Assembly: GCA_964592645.1 (NCBI GenBank)
Contig: CAZQFV010000021.1
Coordinates: 1-64,000 of the forward strand
Source of the DNA: CAZQFV01 sp964592645
GTDB taxonomy: Bacteria > Chloroflexota > Chloroflexia > DTKN01
Direction of reading: 5' to 3'
DNA: 64,000 bases
The translations under genes and the position numbers were made by a program. Below the pieces are notes generated by a model, which was given only the letters and a program-made list of their open reading frames with translations, made no database searches and was not told the origin of the DNA. How positions within the stretch are numbered: the first letter of the stretch is position 1; the number at the start of each line of letters is the position of its first letter. Positions 40,004-49,442 of this stretch are shown one piece after another.

Positions 40004-41941
40004 ATGCCCAAAAAGAGACGACCGGCAGATCGCCTGGAAGAGGAAGCCCTGCCCGAGGCCGGGCTTCCCGCGCCGAGCCCCACCCACCCTTCCCGCCACG
40101 GGGTCAAGAAGAAGGGGGGCCGGGTGGCGCCGCGGGTGCAGCCCCCGGCCAGCCGGGCCATGCCCTCGATGTACCGGCCGGTCCCCAAGGTCGTGGAGCT
40201 GCCTCCCCTGCTGACGGTGAAGGACCTGGCCGGCCTGCTGGGCCTCAGCCCCGTCGAGATCATCAAGACCCTGATGAAGAACGGGGTGATGGCCAACATC
40301 AACCAACAGATCGACTACGATACGGCAGCCATCGTGGCCTCCGACCTGGGGTTTGAGTCCAAAGAGGCCGCGCCCCCGGCGCCGGCCGAGGCCGCCCAGG
40401 ATGTGAGCCAGGCGGAGGAAGACCGCGAGGCCGTCCCCCGCCCACCGGTCGTGACCATCATGGGCCATGTCGACCATGGCAAGACCAAGCTGCTCGATGC
40501 CATCCGCCAGACCAACGTGGCCGAGGGCGAGGTGGGCGGAATCACCCAGCACATCGGCGCCTACCAGATCGAGCTCAAGGGCAAACGCATCACCTTCCTG
40601 GACACTCCGGGCCACGAGGCCTTTACCGCCATGCGGGCCCGCGGCGCCCAGGTGACCGATATCGTGGTCCTTGTCGTCGCCGCCGACGACGGCGTTCAGC
40701 CCCAGACACTGGAGGCCATCTCCCATGTGCGCGCCGCCAAGGTGCCGTTGATCGTCGCCATCAACAAGATCGACAAGCCCGATGCCAACCCTAACCTGGT
40801 CCGCCAACAACTGGCCGAGGCCGGGATCATCGTGGAAGAGTTCGGCGGCGACGTGCCCTCGGTGGAGGTCTCGGCCAAGGCCAAGCTGCACATCGACGAC
40901 CTGCTGGACATGATCCTCCTGGTCGCCGAACTGCAGGAGCTCAAAGCCAACCCCAACAAGGCCGCCGTCGGCACCATCGTCGAGGCCGAGATGGACCGCG
41001 CCCGCGGCCCCATCGCCACCGTCCTGGTGAAGGAAGGCTCCCTGCGGCTGAAGGACTTTGTCGTGGTCGGTGAGACCTATGGCAAGGTCCGGGCCATGAC
41101 AACCGACACCGGCCGCCGCGTCAAGCGCGCCGAGCCGGCGATGCCCGTGGAGATCATCGGCCTGAACGATGTCCCCAGCGCCGGCGCCATCCTGCAGGTG
41201 GTCCCCGACGAGCGCACGGCCCGCGATATGGCCGCCGCCCATCGCCAGCAGCGCGACCTGGAGCGGGCCCGCATCCAGCGGGCCGTCTCCCTGGACGACG
41301 TGGTTGAGGAGATCCGCCGCGGCGACGTGCGCGAGCTCAACATCATCCTGAAAGCCGACGTGCAGGGTTCCATCGGGGCCATCGAACATGCCCTGGCCAG
41401 GCTGAACGAGGAGGGCGGGGAGGTTCAGGTCAAGGTCTTGCACAAAGCCACCGGGGGCATCACCGAGTCGGACGTGATGCTGGCCGTGGCCTCGCGCGGC
41501 ATCGTCATCGGCTTCAACTCCCGCCCCGACCCGGCGGCCCGCCGGGCGGCCGAGCGCGAGGGGGTCGATATTCGCTACTACAACATCATCTATGAGTTGG
41601 TGGACGACGTGCAGAAGGCCATGCGCGGCATGCTGGCCCCCAAGACGCGCACCGTGGTGGACGGCTACGCCGAGGTGCGGCAGACCTTTGTCATCAACAA
41701 GGTCGCCGTGGCCGGCCTTTATGTCACCGACGGCAAGGTCCTGCGCAACGACCGGGCCCGCGTCCTGCGCGGCGGCCTGGTGGTCCACGACGGCCCCATC
41801 GCCGCGCTGCGGCGTTTCAAAGAGGATGCCCGCGAGGTGGCCGCGGGCTACGAGTGCGGCCTGAGCCTGGAGTCTTTCAGCGACATCCAGGTGGGCGACT
41901 CGATCGAGTTCTACCACACCGAGCAGGTTCGGGCGCAATAG
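40004..41941 (+). CDS. infB: Translation initiation factor IF-2
   Basis: IF-2 is a GTPase that places initiator tRNA on the ribosome. This 645-residue protein has a short basic N-terminus and the IF2_N domain (LTVKDLAGLLGLSPVEIIKT). The G domain follows: VTIMGHVDHGKTKLLDAI, DTPGHEAFTAMRARGAQVTD and VAINKIDKPDANPN. Next come domain II and the C-terminal domains (NIILKADVQGSIGAIEHAL). The long N-terminal region found in some bacteria is reduced here. GAGGAGG precedes the ATG. Confidence 0.96.
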   Translation: MPKKRRPADRLEEEALPEAGLPAPSPTHPSRHGVKKKGGRVAPRVQPPASRAMPSMYRPVPKVVELPPLLTVKDLAGLLGLSPVEIIKTLMKNGVMANINQQIDYDTAAIVASDLGFESKEAAPPAPAEAAQDVSQAEEDREAVPRPPVVTIMGHVDHGKTKLLDAIRQTNVAEGEVGGITQHIGAYQIELKGKRITFLDTPGHEAFTAMRARGAQVTDIVVLVVAADDGVQPQTLEAISHVRAAKVPLIVAINKIDKPDANPNLVRQQLAEAGIIVEEFGGDVPSVEVSAKAKLHIDDLLDMILLVAELQELKANPNKAAVGTIVEAEMDRARGPIATVLVKEGSLRLKDFVVVGETYGKVRAMTTDTGRRVKRAEPAMPVEIIGLNDVPSAGAILQVVPDERTARDMAAAHRQQRDLERARIQRAVSLDDVVEEIRRGDVRELNIILKADVQGSIGAIEHALARLNEEGGEVQVKVLHKATGGITESDVMLAVASRGIVIGFNSRPDPAARRAAEREGVDIRYYNIIYELVDDVQKAMRGMLAPKTRTVVDGYAEVRQTFVINKVAVAGLYVTDGKVLRNDRARVLRGGLVVHDGPIAALRRFKEDAREVAAGYECGLSLESFSDIQVGDSIEFYHTEQVRAQ

Positions 41942-41949
41942 GACACACG

Positions 41950-42312
41950 ATGACGCGGCGCACGGAACAAGTTGGCGACCTGATCAAGGAAGAGCTGAGC
42001 CAGCTCCTGGAACGCGAGGTCAAGGACCCCCAGGTCGGGTTCGTCACCCTGACCGGTGTCGAGGTTTCCGCAGACCTGCGCAACGCCCGGGTCTATTTCA
42101 GCGTGCTGGGGGACGAACCGGCCGTGGCGGCCTCGCTGGCCGCCCTGGAGCGGGCCAAGGGCTTTCTACGGCGGGAGCTGAGCCACAGGCTGACCATCCG
42201 CTATGTCCCGGAGCTGCAATTTGTCCTGGACCGCTCCATCGAGCGCGGCCAACACATCGCCGACCTGCTGCGGCAGGTGCGGGAGGAGGAAGGCCCCTCC
42301 CAGGGAGAGTGA
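41950..42312 (+). CDS. rbfA: Ribosome-binding factor A
   Basis: RbfA helps mature the 30S subunit by binding 16S rRNA. This 120-residue protein has RTEQVGDLIKEELSQLLERE, DPQVGFVTLTGVEVSADLRN and RYVPELQFVLDRSIERGQHI, the KH-like fold signature. It lies 8 nt after infB and 3 nt before truB. Confidence 0.95.
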   Translation: MTRRTEQVGDLIKEELSQLLEREVKDPQVGFVTLTGVEVSADLRNARVYFSVLGDEPAVAASLAALERAKGFLRRELSHRLTIRYVPELQFVLDRSIERGQHIADLLRQVREEEGPSQGE

Positions 42313-42315
42313 GCC

Positions 42316-43221
42316 GTGGACGGCTTCATCGACCTGTCCAAGCCGGCCGGCCCCACTTCCCACGACATAGTCCAGCGCGTACGGCGCCTCCTCGGCGTGC
42401 GCCAGGTGGGGCACGGCGGCACCCTCGACCCCCTGGCGGAAGGGGTCTTGCCCATCGGCATCGGCCGGGCCACACGCCTGCTGCCCTTTTTCCAGGAAGG
42501 GGACAAGTCGTACCGCGCCGAGGAGCTCCTGGGCAGCAGCACGACCACCTACGACGCGGCCGGCGCGGTGACGGCCACGCGGCCGGTCCCCCCCTTTGAG
42601 CGCCGGGACCTGGAAGACGCCCTGCAGTCCTTCCTGGGAGAGATCGAGCAGACACCGCCGCCTTTCTCTGCCATCCACCGGGCAGGAAAGCGCTCCTACG
42701 AGCGCGCCCGCGCCGGCGACCTGAGCAGCCCTCCGCTGCGGCGTGTACGCATCCACGCGCTGCGGCTGCTGGATTGGGATCCGCCGGTCATAACCTGGGA
42801 AGTCGTCTGCGGCAGTGGCACCTATGTCCGCTCCCTGGCCCATGACCTGGGCGAACGACTGGGCTGCGGAGGGCACCTGCGGCGGCTGGTGCGGCTGCGG
42901 GTGGGTCCCCTGACCCTGGAGGAAGCTGTCTCCGTGGAGGATTTGGCCGCGGCCGCAGCCGCCGGCCGGGTGGGCGAGCTGCTGCAGCCCATGGACCTGC
43001 CCGTGCGCGGCTGGCCGGCCGTCTGCCTGGACGAGCCGCGGGCCCAGGACGTGCTGGCCGGGCGGGCCATAGCCCTGGACATCGAGGGGGAACAGGGACG
43101 AGCCCGGGCCTATGCGCCCCCCGGACGGCTGCTGGCCCTGCTGCTCCGCCGGCCGGACGACGGCCGCTGGCAGCCCTACCGCGTGTTTCCTCCCGCGCCG
43201 GTTGGGGAAGACAACCCATGA
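42316..43221 (+). CDS. truB: tRNA pseudouridine(55) synthase
   Basis: TruB makes pseudouridine at position 55 of tRNA. This 301-residue protein has the start DGFIDLSKPAGPTSHDIVQR and the catalytic Asp38 in HGGTLDPLAEGVLP. It also has QTPPPFSAIHRAGKRSYERA and CGSGTYVRSLAHDLGERLG. A GTG start at 42316 follows rbfA. The last four bases overlap the next gene (ATGA). Confidence 0.95.
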   Translation: MDGFIDLSKPAGPTSHDIVQRVRRLLGVRQVGHGGTLDPLAEGVLPIGIGRATRLLPFFQEGDKSYRAEELLGSSTTTYDAAGAVTATRPVPPFERRDLEDALQSFLGEIEQTPPPFSAIHRAGKRSYERARAGDLSSPPLRRVRIHALRLLDWDPPVITWEVVCGSGTYVRSLAHDLGERLGCGGHLRRLVRLRVGPLTLEEAVSVEDLAAAAAAGRVGELLQPMDLPVRGWPAVCLDEPRAQDVLAGRAIALDIEGEQGRARAYAPPGRLLALLLRRPDDGRWQPYRVFPPAPVGEDNP

Positions 43222-44432
43222 GCACGGAGGCCTACTTCAAAAAAGAGATCCTGCTCCGGCATGCCGGCCACCTCCTGCGCCTGCGCGTCTCCCAGGACCT
43301 CTTCAGCAGCTACGAGGTGGACACCGGCACGCAGCGCCTGCTGCGGAGCTTCCGGGATGTCGAGACGGCCCCCTTCTGCCGCGTCCTGGACATGGGTTGC
43401 GGCTATGGCCCCCTGGGGCTGGCCTTCAAAGCCCAGGACCCGCAGCGCGCCGTGCACCTGGTCGATCGCGACGCCCTGGCCGTGGAATACGCGCGGCAGA
43501 ACGCCCTGCTGAACGGGCTGGCCGGCGTGGAGTGTTACGGCAGCCTGGGCTACGACGACATCGCCGCCGACTTCGACCTGGTCCTGATGAACGTCCCGGC
43601 CAAGGCCGGCCCCCCGGTCATCGCCTACCTGCTGCAGGAGGCCGCCCACCAACTGCGCCCCGGTGGACTCGTGGCCATCGTCGTGGTGAGCGCGCTGGAG
43701 CCGCTGGCGGCCGAGATCCTGGCTCGCCCGGGAATCGAGGTCCATCGGCGCCAGGCCTGGCCCGGGCACACGGTCTGGCACTACAGCTTCTCCCAGGCGC
43801 CCGCCCGGCCGGCCGGCAGTGCTCTGGAGCGCGGCGTGTACGATGGTGGAGAGCTGATCGTAAGCTGGCGCGGCGAGCCCTTGGCCCTGCGAACCGCCTA
43901 CGGCCTGCCCGACCGGGAGGCGATGAGCCCCGCGACGGCGATGCTGCTAGAGGGCATCGGCAAGCTCCCGGAGGGCCCGGTGCGGCGGGCCCTGGTGCTG
44001 AACCCCGGCCAGGGCCACACGCCGGCGGCGCTGTGGCAGCGCTGCCGGCCGGCCGAGATCGTCCTGGCCGACCGCGACCTCCTGGCGCTGCGCGCCTCCC
44101 GGATGAACCTGCTCCGCAACGGGTGCCCGGAAGAGCGGGTGTGGCTCCGACACCAGGCCGGCCCGCTGCCAAGCGCGCCGCCGGCCGATCTGATCGTTGG
44201 GGTATTGCGCGAGGAAGAGGGGCCGGAAGCCGTCGCCGCGACGGTGAGCCGGGCAGCAGAACTGCTGGCCCCCGGCGGCAGCATGCTGCTGGCGGCGAGT
44301 TCCACGGCCGCGACGCGGGTGGTCGGCCTGCTGGAATCAACCCGCCGACTGGCGGTAAAGCGCCGCACCCGCAGCCGGGGCCGGAGTTTGCTGCTGCTCC
44401 AGCACCGCACCGGGCCACCGAGGACACCATGA
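43218..44432 (+). CDS. Two-domain class I methyltransferase, RsmC/RlmG-like
   Basis: This 404-residue protein looks like the duplicated SAM-methyltransferase layout of RsmC/RlmG, which methylate rRNA guanosines. The first half has a complete SAM site (RVLDMGCGYGPLGLAF, HLVDRDALAVEYARQNAL) and an acceptor loop read as LMNVPAKAG (family NPPF-like). The second half (residues about 250-400) is a degenerate copy with RALVLNPGQGHTPAAL and VLADRDLLALRASRMNLL. It is coupled by ATGA overlaps to truB and ribF, consistent with an RNA modification role. The exact target is unknown. Confidence 0.85.
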   Translation: MSTEAYFKKEILLRHAGHLLRLRVSQDLFSSYEVDTGTQRLLRSFRDVETAPFCRVLDMGCGYGPLGLAFKAQDPQRAVHLVDRDALAVEYARQNALLNGLAGVECYGSLGYDDIAADFDLVLMNVPAKAGPPVIAYLLQEAAHQLRPGGLVAIVVVSALEPLAAEILARPGIEVHRRQAWPGHTVWHYSFSQAPARPAGSALERGVYDGGELIVSWRGEPLALRTAYGLPDREAMSPATAMLLEGIGKLPEGPVRRALVLNPGQGHTPAALWQRCRPAEIVLADRDLLALRASRMNLLRNGCPEERVWLRHQAGPLPSAPPADLIVGVLREEEGPEAVAATVSRAAELLAPGGSMLLAASSTAATRVVGLLESTRRLAVKRRTRSRGRSLLLLQHRTGPPRTP

Positions 44433-45376
44433 GAACCGTTCAGGGCTGGGCCGATATGAAGGACGACCTTGGCGTCGTCCTGGCCATCGGGGTCTTTGAT
44501 GGGGTCCACCTGGGCCACCAGTACCTCCTTCGCCAGACGGTGGAGCGAGCCCGGGCGCTGGGGATTGGGGCAGCGGCCCTGACCTTTCATCCCCACCCGC
44601 GCTCCGTGGTAGCCCCCAATTCGTCCTGGGCATACCTCTGTTCGTTGGAGGAACGCATCGAGCGCATCGCCGAGCTGGGGCTGGACCTGCTAATGGTGCT
44701 GCGCTTCACGCTGGAGCTGGCGGCCACACCGGCCGCCGACTTTATCGCCGAGCTGCTGCGGCACGTGCCGCTGCGGGAGCTCTCCGTCGGAGCCGATTTT
44801 CGCCTGGGCCAGGGCAAGCAAGGCGACATCGCGCTGCTGCGGGCGTTGGGCCGGGAGCACGGCTTTGCCGTACGGCCGGCCCCGCAGGTCTGCCTGGACG
44901 GGCAGGTCGTCAGCAGCACGCGCATCCGCGAGCTGGTCCAGGCCGGGGAGGTGGCCGCGGCCGGCCGTTGGCTGGGCCGGCCGTTCTCCCTGCGCGGCGA
45001 CGTGGTCTCGGGGCAAGGACGGGGACACACGCTGGGCTTTCCCACGGCCAACATCTCGCTGCACCCGCGGCAGCTCCTGCCGGCCGACGGGGTCTATGCG
45101 GCCTGGGCGCACCTGCGCCCCACCGCCGGGCACCCTCTGCCGGCGCTGGCCTATGTCGGCCAACGGCCCACCTTCAACCTGGAGGAGCGCGTCGTGGAGG
45201 TGCACCTGCTGGACTTTTCCGGGGAGCTCCGCGGGCACGAACTGCGGGCCGAGTTCATCGCCCGCCTGCGGCCGGACCGGCGCTTCGGCGGCGCGGACGA
45301 ACTCATCGCCCAGATGAACCGCGACGCCGCGCGGGCGCGGGAGATATTGGGTAGAGGATCTCCCCAGTCTGTCTAG
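44429..45376 (+). CDS. ribF: Bifunctional riboflavin kinase/FAD synthetase
   Basis: RibF makes FMN from riboflavin and FAD from FMN. This 315-residue protein has the nucleotidyltransferase half (VLAIGVFDGVHLGHQYLL, FHPHPRSVV, VGADFRLGQGKQGD, VVSSTRIRELV). The kinase half follows (RGDVVSGQGRGHTLGFPTAN, LPADGVYAAWA, EVHLLDF). It ends the nusA-ribF run. The 44-nt gap to the convergent phosphodiesterase contains a weak 5-bp inverted repeat but no clear terminator. Confidence 0.95.
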   Translation: MRTVQGWADMKDDLGVVLAIGVFDGVHLGHQYLLRQTVERARALGIGAAALTFHPHPRSVVAPNSSWAYLCSLEERIERIAELGLDLLMVLRFTLELAATPAADFIAELLRHVPLRELSVGADFRLGQGKQGDIALLRALGREHGFAVRPAPQVCLDGQVVSSTRIRELVQAGEVAAAGRWLGRPFSLRGDVVSGQGRGHTLGFPTANISLHPRQLLPADGVYAAWAHLRPTAGHPLPALAYVGQRPTFNLEERVVEVHLLDFSGELRGHELRAEFIARLRPDRRFGGADELIAQMNRDAARAREILGRGSPQSV

Positions 45377-45420
45377 AACTCAATTACCGCTGAACGTTCC
45401 GGCTTGGAGAGATTTGCCTC

Positions 45421-47184
45421 TCAGTTCCCTGCGCGTCGCAGTCGGCGGGTCAACCGCCCGCCGAGCAGAAGCATCGCCGCCACCCCCAGGACCAGCCAGG
45501 GGAAGAGCAGTCCGACATAGCCCACACCCACCGCCGCCAGGACATCCAGGTAGAACTTGAAGCCCCAGCCCAGGTCGGGCAGCCGCCAGACGATCGGCAG
45601 GCCGTAGAGCCACAGGAAGAGGCCCATCTGCAGCAGCAGGACCCAGGCGATGGTCAACGCCGTGAGGTTGGCCTGCCAGACCACCTCGTGCCAGGGCCGG
45701 CGCCGCCAAGCCACGCCGGCCGCCAGCGCGATAATCCCCATGACGATCGCCGCATCCAGGGTGCGGCTCAGGAAAAAGACCGTCTCGTCCAGGCCGCCGA
45801 TGGTGGTGAAAGAGATGGTGTGCCCGCGAAGTGCGGCATACAGCAGCCAGTAGAGGGCCAGGAACAGGGCTGCCAGGATGGCCGGGCCGAGCAACACGCG
45901 CCGGCGGCGATCCAGGGCCACGGCAAGCGCCGCCGCCAGCAGGGGCACCAGCAGGTAGGGCAGGCGGACCAGGCGCTCCATCCACAGGCGGTTGGCCGCC
46001 GCCCGGCCAAAGGCCGCCTCCAGCCGGGCCAGCTCCTGTTCCACCAGCCCCGGCACCCGGGAGTATTCGCCGGCCTCCAGGGCGGCGCGGGCCGCGGCCA
46101 GGTTCCCATCTTCCGGGCGGGCGCCCAGGGCCCGCTGGTAGGCATCGTAGAGCGCCTGCTGCTGCGCCCCCAGGGATAGGGCGGCCACGGCCCGCTGCTC
46201 GGCGGTCAGCACCAAGACATCCAGGCGCGTGCGCCCCTGGCTGTGGGCCGGGATCGGCAGCCCCAAGAGCGCCGCCACGGTGGGCACCAGGTCGGCCTGC
46301 CGTCCGTCGGGATAGGCGCCGGGGGCAACGCCGCGCCCGACCAGCACCAGCGGCACACGGCGCGCGACGGCCTCACCGCCGCCATGCCCGCCGCCCACTT
46401 TGACGGCCCGGCCCAGGCTATCGGACATGCCGTGGTCGGCAGTGAGGGCGAGCAGGTCCTGGCTCCAATCCAGGGCGCCGGCGATGGCGGCGATCTGGGC
46501 ATCCACGTGCAGGGCCGCCTCCAGGTACTCGGGGCTGTCCCCGCCGTAGCGGTGGCCGGCCTCGTCCGTCTCCCCAAAGTGGACATAAAGTAGGCGCACG
46601 TCGGTTTCGCGGAGCAGGCGCAGCGCCTCCTGCCCGATGGCCTCCGTCGTGTCGGCGATGGCCCGGTAGTCGTGCCCCTGGACCGACCAACTGCCGGTGT
46701 ACACGTAGGTGGCCCATGGCCCGTAGAGCATATCCCAGCCGCCCATGGCCACGACCCCCGTCGGCAGGCCGGACTGGCGGGCCCGGGCCAGGAGGCTGTC
46801 CACCCGGACCGCCCCCTCGTACCAGTTCGTGGTCACGCCGCTGACATCGGGATAGGCCCCCGTGCCAAGGACGGTATAGCCGGGCAGGGAGAGGGAGGGC
46901 AGGCCGGACCACGAGGGCAGGTCCGCGCCCCGCTCGCGCAGGGACTGGAAAGCCGGCATCTGATGCGAGGTGTCCTCGCGCAGGGCATCCACCACCACGA
47001 CGATGGCGCGGCCGGCCACCGGTTCGGTGGTCGGCCCGGTCGGCAGGGGCCCCAGGGCGACGCCCCGGTACCCGGCCAGGATGTCCAAAGCCCGAAAGCC
47101 CAACTGCTGGCACCCGTAGCCCATGGCGACGAGCAGGAGGGGGACGATGGCGATGCGCAGGATACGGGGGAGAAGGGCCTTCAT
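45421..47184 (-). CDS. Membrane alkaline phosphatase-superfamily phosphodiesterase/transferase
   Basis: This 587-residue protein has an N-terminal signal-anchor and a metal-dependent catalytic domain of the alkaline phosphatase/phosphoethanolamine-transferase superfamily. The domain shows VVVDALREDTSH (metal Asp and probable Thr nucleophile), HFGETDEAGHRYGG, ALTADHGMSDSLGRA and VGGGHGGGEAVARRVP. The C-terminal third has about six hydrophobic helices. It may cleave or move phospho-head groups at the cell surface, like GPI-ethanolamine phosphate transferases; the substrate is unknown. It overlaps the upstream gene by 4 nt. Confidence 0.85.
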   Translation of the reverse strand: MKALLPRILRIAIVPLLLVAMGYGCQQLGFRALDILAGYRGVALGPLPTGPTTEPVAGRAIVVVVDALREDTSHQMPAFQSLRERGADLPSWSGLPSLSLPGYTVLGTGAYPDVSGVTTNWYEGAVRVDSLLARARQSGLPTGVVAMGGWDMLYGPWATYVYTGSWSVQGHDYRAIADTTEAIGQEALRLLRETDVRLLYVHFGETDEAGHRYGGDSPEYLEAALHVDAQIAAIAGALDWSQDLLALTADHGMSDSLGRAVKVGGGHGGGEAVARRVPLVLVGRGVAPGAYPDGRQADLVPTVAALLGLPIPAHSQGRTRLDVLVLTAEQRAVAALSLGAQQQALYDAYQRALGARPEDGNLAAARAALEAGEYSRVPGLVEQELARLEAAFGRAAANRLWMERLVRLPYLLVPLLAAALAVALDRRRRVLLGPAILAALFLALYWLLYAALRGHTISFTTIGGLDETVFFLSRTLDAAIVMGIIALAAGVAWRRRPWHEVVWQANLTALTIAWVLLLQMGLFLWLYGLPIVWRLPDLGWGFKFYLDVLAAVGVGYVGLLFPWLVLGVAAMLLLGGRLTRRLRRAGN

Positions 47185-47897
47185 GGTTCATCCTCCAGTC
47201 CCGGCACATAGGGCCGGCCGATCTTTTTGCCGATGGGGCAGGAAGCAAGGCAGCGGATGCACTGCAGCCGCGCGGCCGGCGAGAGGTGTTTTTCCTCGCG
47301 CTCCTGGAGGCGGGCCATCTCCGGCGTGGGGGCGTACTCGGCGCGGCAGCGGGAGCGGTCTAGCCCGGACGGCCCCAGCGCGCGGTCCGGGCAGGCCCCC
47401 CAGCAGATGGTGCAGTTGGTGCAGTAGTAGTCGCGCAGCGGGGCATCGGGAGCCAGTGGAGCGGAGGTGTACACGGCGCCGAAGCGGATGCGCGGGCCGA
47501 ACTCGCGCGTCACCACCAGGTTGTTCTGGCCGCGCACCCCCAGGCCGGCCTGCACCGCGGCCACGCGCAGGTCGATCAATGAGATGCTGTCGTCGTAGGT
47601 CAGCGGCTCGGCGCGGAAGCCGGCCCGGACGATCCGCAGCGCCAGCAGGGCAGAAAGGGCCGTCAGGCGCTCGTAGACCCATTTGCTCCAGAGATGCCTG
47701 TCGCGGTAGGCGATGTGCAGTTGATAGTCCCAGGCCTCGTCCAGCGTGGCCAGGCCCAGCACCACCACGGAACGGGCCCAGGCCGGGAGGTGAAAGCTCT
47801 CCGGCGTCGTGATGCCCACCTTGTCCCAGCCCAGTTGGAGGGCCAAGCTCTTGACCGCCGCGGTGTCTATCTGCTCAGGCAAGGGAGAACTCTCCAT
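47181..47897 (-). CDS. QueG-like protein with two 4Fe-4S clusters
   Basis: This 238-residue protein resembles the core of epoxyqueuosine reductase (QueG) but is shorter than ordinary QueG (about 310-380 residues). Features are IDLRVAAVQAGLGVRGQNNL, FGPRIRFGAVYTSAPLAPD and the ferredoxin-like Cys sets CTNCTICWGACP and CIRCLASCPIGKK. The reaction may be reductive and cobalamin-linked, but this should be seen as a QueG-family protein of unproven role. I chose ATG 47897, which has GGGGG upstream. Confidence 0.75.
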   Translation of the reverse strand: MESSPLPEQIDTAAVKSLALQLGWDKVGITTPESFHLPAWARSVVVLGLATLDEAWDYQLHIAYRDRHLWSKWVYERLTALSALLALRIVRAGFRAEPLTYDDSISLIDLRVAAVQAGLGVRGQNNLVVTREFGPRIRFGAVYTSAPLAPDAPLRDYYCTNCTICWGACPDRALGPSGLDRSRCRAEYAPTPEMARLQEREEKHLSPAARLQCIRCLASCPIGKKIGRPYVPGLEDEP

Positions 47898-47946
47898 CAA
47901 GCGCCCCCTATGGCCGCCCGCCGGCCCCTTCGGTTCCGGGGCGTCC

Positions 47947-49293
47947 TCATCCCTGTCGCCCGCGCAGATACTCCTCGACCTGCTCGGCGACGCGCCGCAG
48001 CCGGAGTTCGGTCTCCTCCTCCTCGACATCGCCGGCCAGGTCGCGGATCAGCAGGGCCAGGTTCTCGTCCACCAGCGGCTCGTTCTCCTGCAGCAGGGCG
48101 ACAAGGGCCGCGTCGTCGGGCGCGCCCATCAGGCGGCGGATCAGGCGCACCTCGGGGGGCAGCTTCTCCTGGGCAACCTCCAGCACCAGGCTGCCCAGAT
48201 GCTGGAGCTTCTCCCGGACATCCGTCCGGCCGGCGGCCTCGGCGGCCTTGAGGTTCGCCCCCAGGACGATGAAGAAAGCATCGTCGAACTCGTTCAGCCG
48301 GGCGCGGACCAGGGCCGGCGCATCCTGCGCGTCCAGCAGCTCCCGGAGCAGCGCCGTGGCCTTTTCCAACGCCTGCTGGGCCTCCCGGTCCAGGCGCTCG
48401 GTCAGGGCCAGCAGGGTAGCGCGTAGGTCGCGCAGCCGGCCGGCCGACGCAGGCTGGCCGGCGCGGGCGGCCTCCTCCATACGCTCGGTGAGCATCTGGA
48501 AGAAGGCATAGTCCACGGTCCCACGATACCAGGCCACCAGCTCGGCCAGTTCCTCCTCGGACCCGGCGGCCAGCATCTTTTCCAGCAACTCCTCGCGGCC
48601 CAGGGCCGGCCGTTCGGCCTCCCCGGCGACCATGCGCGCCGCCAGTTGGCGGCCATAGGTGCTCAGCTCCAGCAGTTGACCGCGCAGCGCCTCCAGCTCC
48701 TGGGCCCGTTCCGGGCGGCCGTCGGCGCGGCTGGAATGGATATAGGCGGCCAGGGTGGCGAAAAACTCCTCGCCCAGGCTTTCGTCGGCCTCGGCCACGG
48801 CCGCGCGCAGGGACTCGCCGTCGGGCAGCGCCGCCCGCAGCCGCTCGATCAGGTCCAAGCGGGACTGCTGGGCGGCGATCATCTCCGGGGTGATGCCCTC
48901 GGCCCGCAGGATGGCCTCCAGCAGGCTAGGGTACGACAGCAACACCTTGGGCACCAACAGGTAGCCCTTGCGCTTCTCCGGCGGCAGGTAGGACATGATG
49001 ACGTTGGTGAACTGGCCGATCATCTGCTGCTGCTCCTGGTCGTTTAGCTGCGTCTCCGGCGGGATCAAGACGAGCAGCAGCTCCTTTTCCGGGTCGTGAT
49101 ACATCAGCGGGGCGGCGACGATCCCCTCGCGGCCGCAGTTGCCGCAGCGGGCGGCGTTGAGCCGGCCGCGCAGCAGCAGCCCCTTGAGTTCCGGCTCCAG
49201 GCCGACATCTACCAGGTTGTGGATGTCCGCCTGGATGGGTGCGCCGCACACCGGGCAGTTCAGGGTCACGGGTTGAGAAGCCAATTTCGGCAT
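47947..49293 (-). CDS. CpXC-domain protein
   Basis: This 448-residue protein starts with a CpXC zinc domain (TLNCPVCGAPIQADIHNL, RLNAARCGNCGREG, then MYHDPEKELLLVLIPPE). Long helical regions rich in Leu, Ala, Arg and Glu follow to the end. It has no signal peptide or membrane helix. The family is common in Chloroflexota, and its function is unknown. ATG 49293 has AAGGAAAAG upstream; an in-frame upstream extension is not conserved. It sits between the TPR/zinc-ribbon membrane protein and the QueG-like gene. Confidence 0.85.
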   Translation of the reverse strand: MPKLASQPVTLNCPVCGAPIQADIHNLVDVGLEPELKGLLLRGRLNAARCGNCGREGIVAAPLMYHDPEKELLLVLIPPETQLNDQEQQQMIGQFTNVIMSYLPPEKRKGYLLVPKVLLSYPSLLEAILRAEGITPEMIAAQQSRLDLIERLRAALPDGESLRAAVAEADESLGEEFFATLAAYIHSSRADGRPERAQELEALRGQLLELSTYGRQLAARMVAGEAERPALGREELLEKMLAAGSEEELAELVAWYRGTVDYAFFQMLTERMEEAARAGQPASAGRLRDLRATLLALTERLDREAQQALEKATALLRELLDAQDAPALVRARLNEFDDAFFIVLGANLKAAEAAGRTDVREKLQHLGSLVLEVAQEKLPPEVRLIRRLMGAPDDAALVALLQENEPLVDENLALLIRDLAGDVEEEETELRLRRVAEQVEEYLRGRQG

Positions 49294-49442
49294 GCGCTTT
49301 TCCTTTCGTCCACCCCAACTTGCAGAGAACCTTCGTGCTTCTGGAGAACGGACCTTCGGCCTGGCGGCAAGGGCCGCCCCCACGGGCCCATTTTCATCTG
49401 TCGTGGTGCGTCAAAACGCATCAACTTCGTGGCAACGTATCT

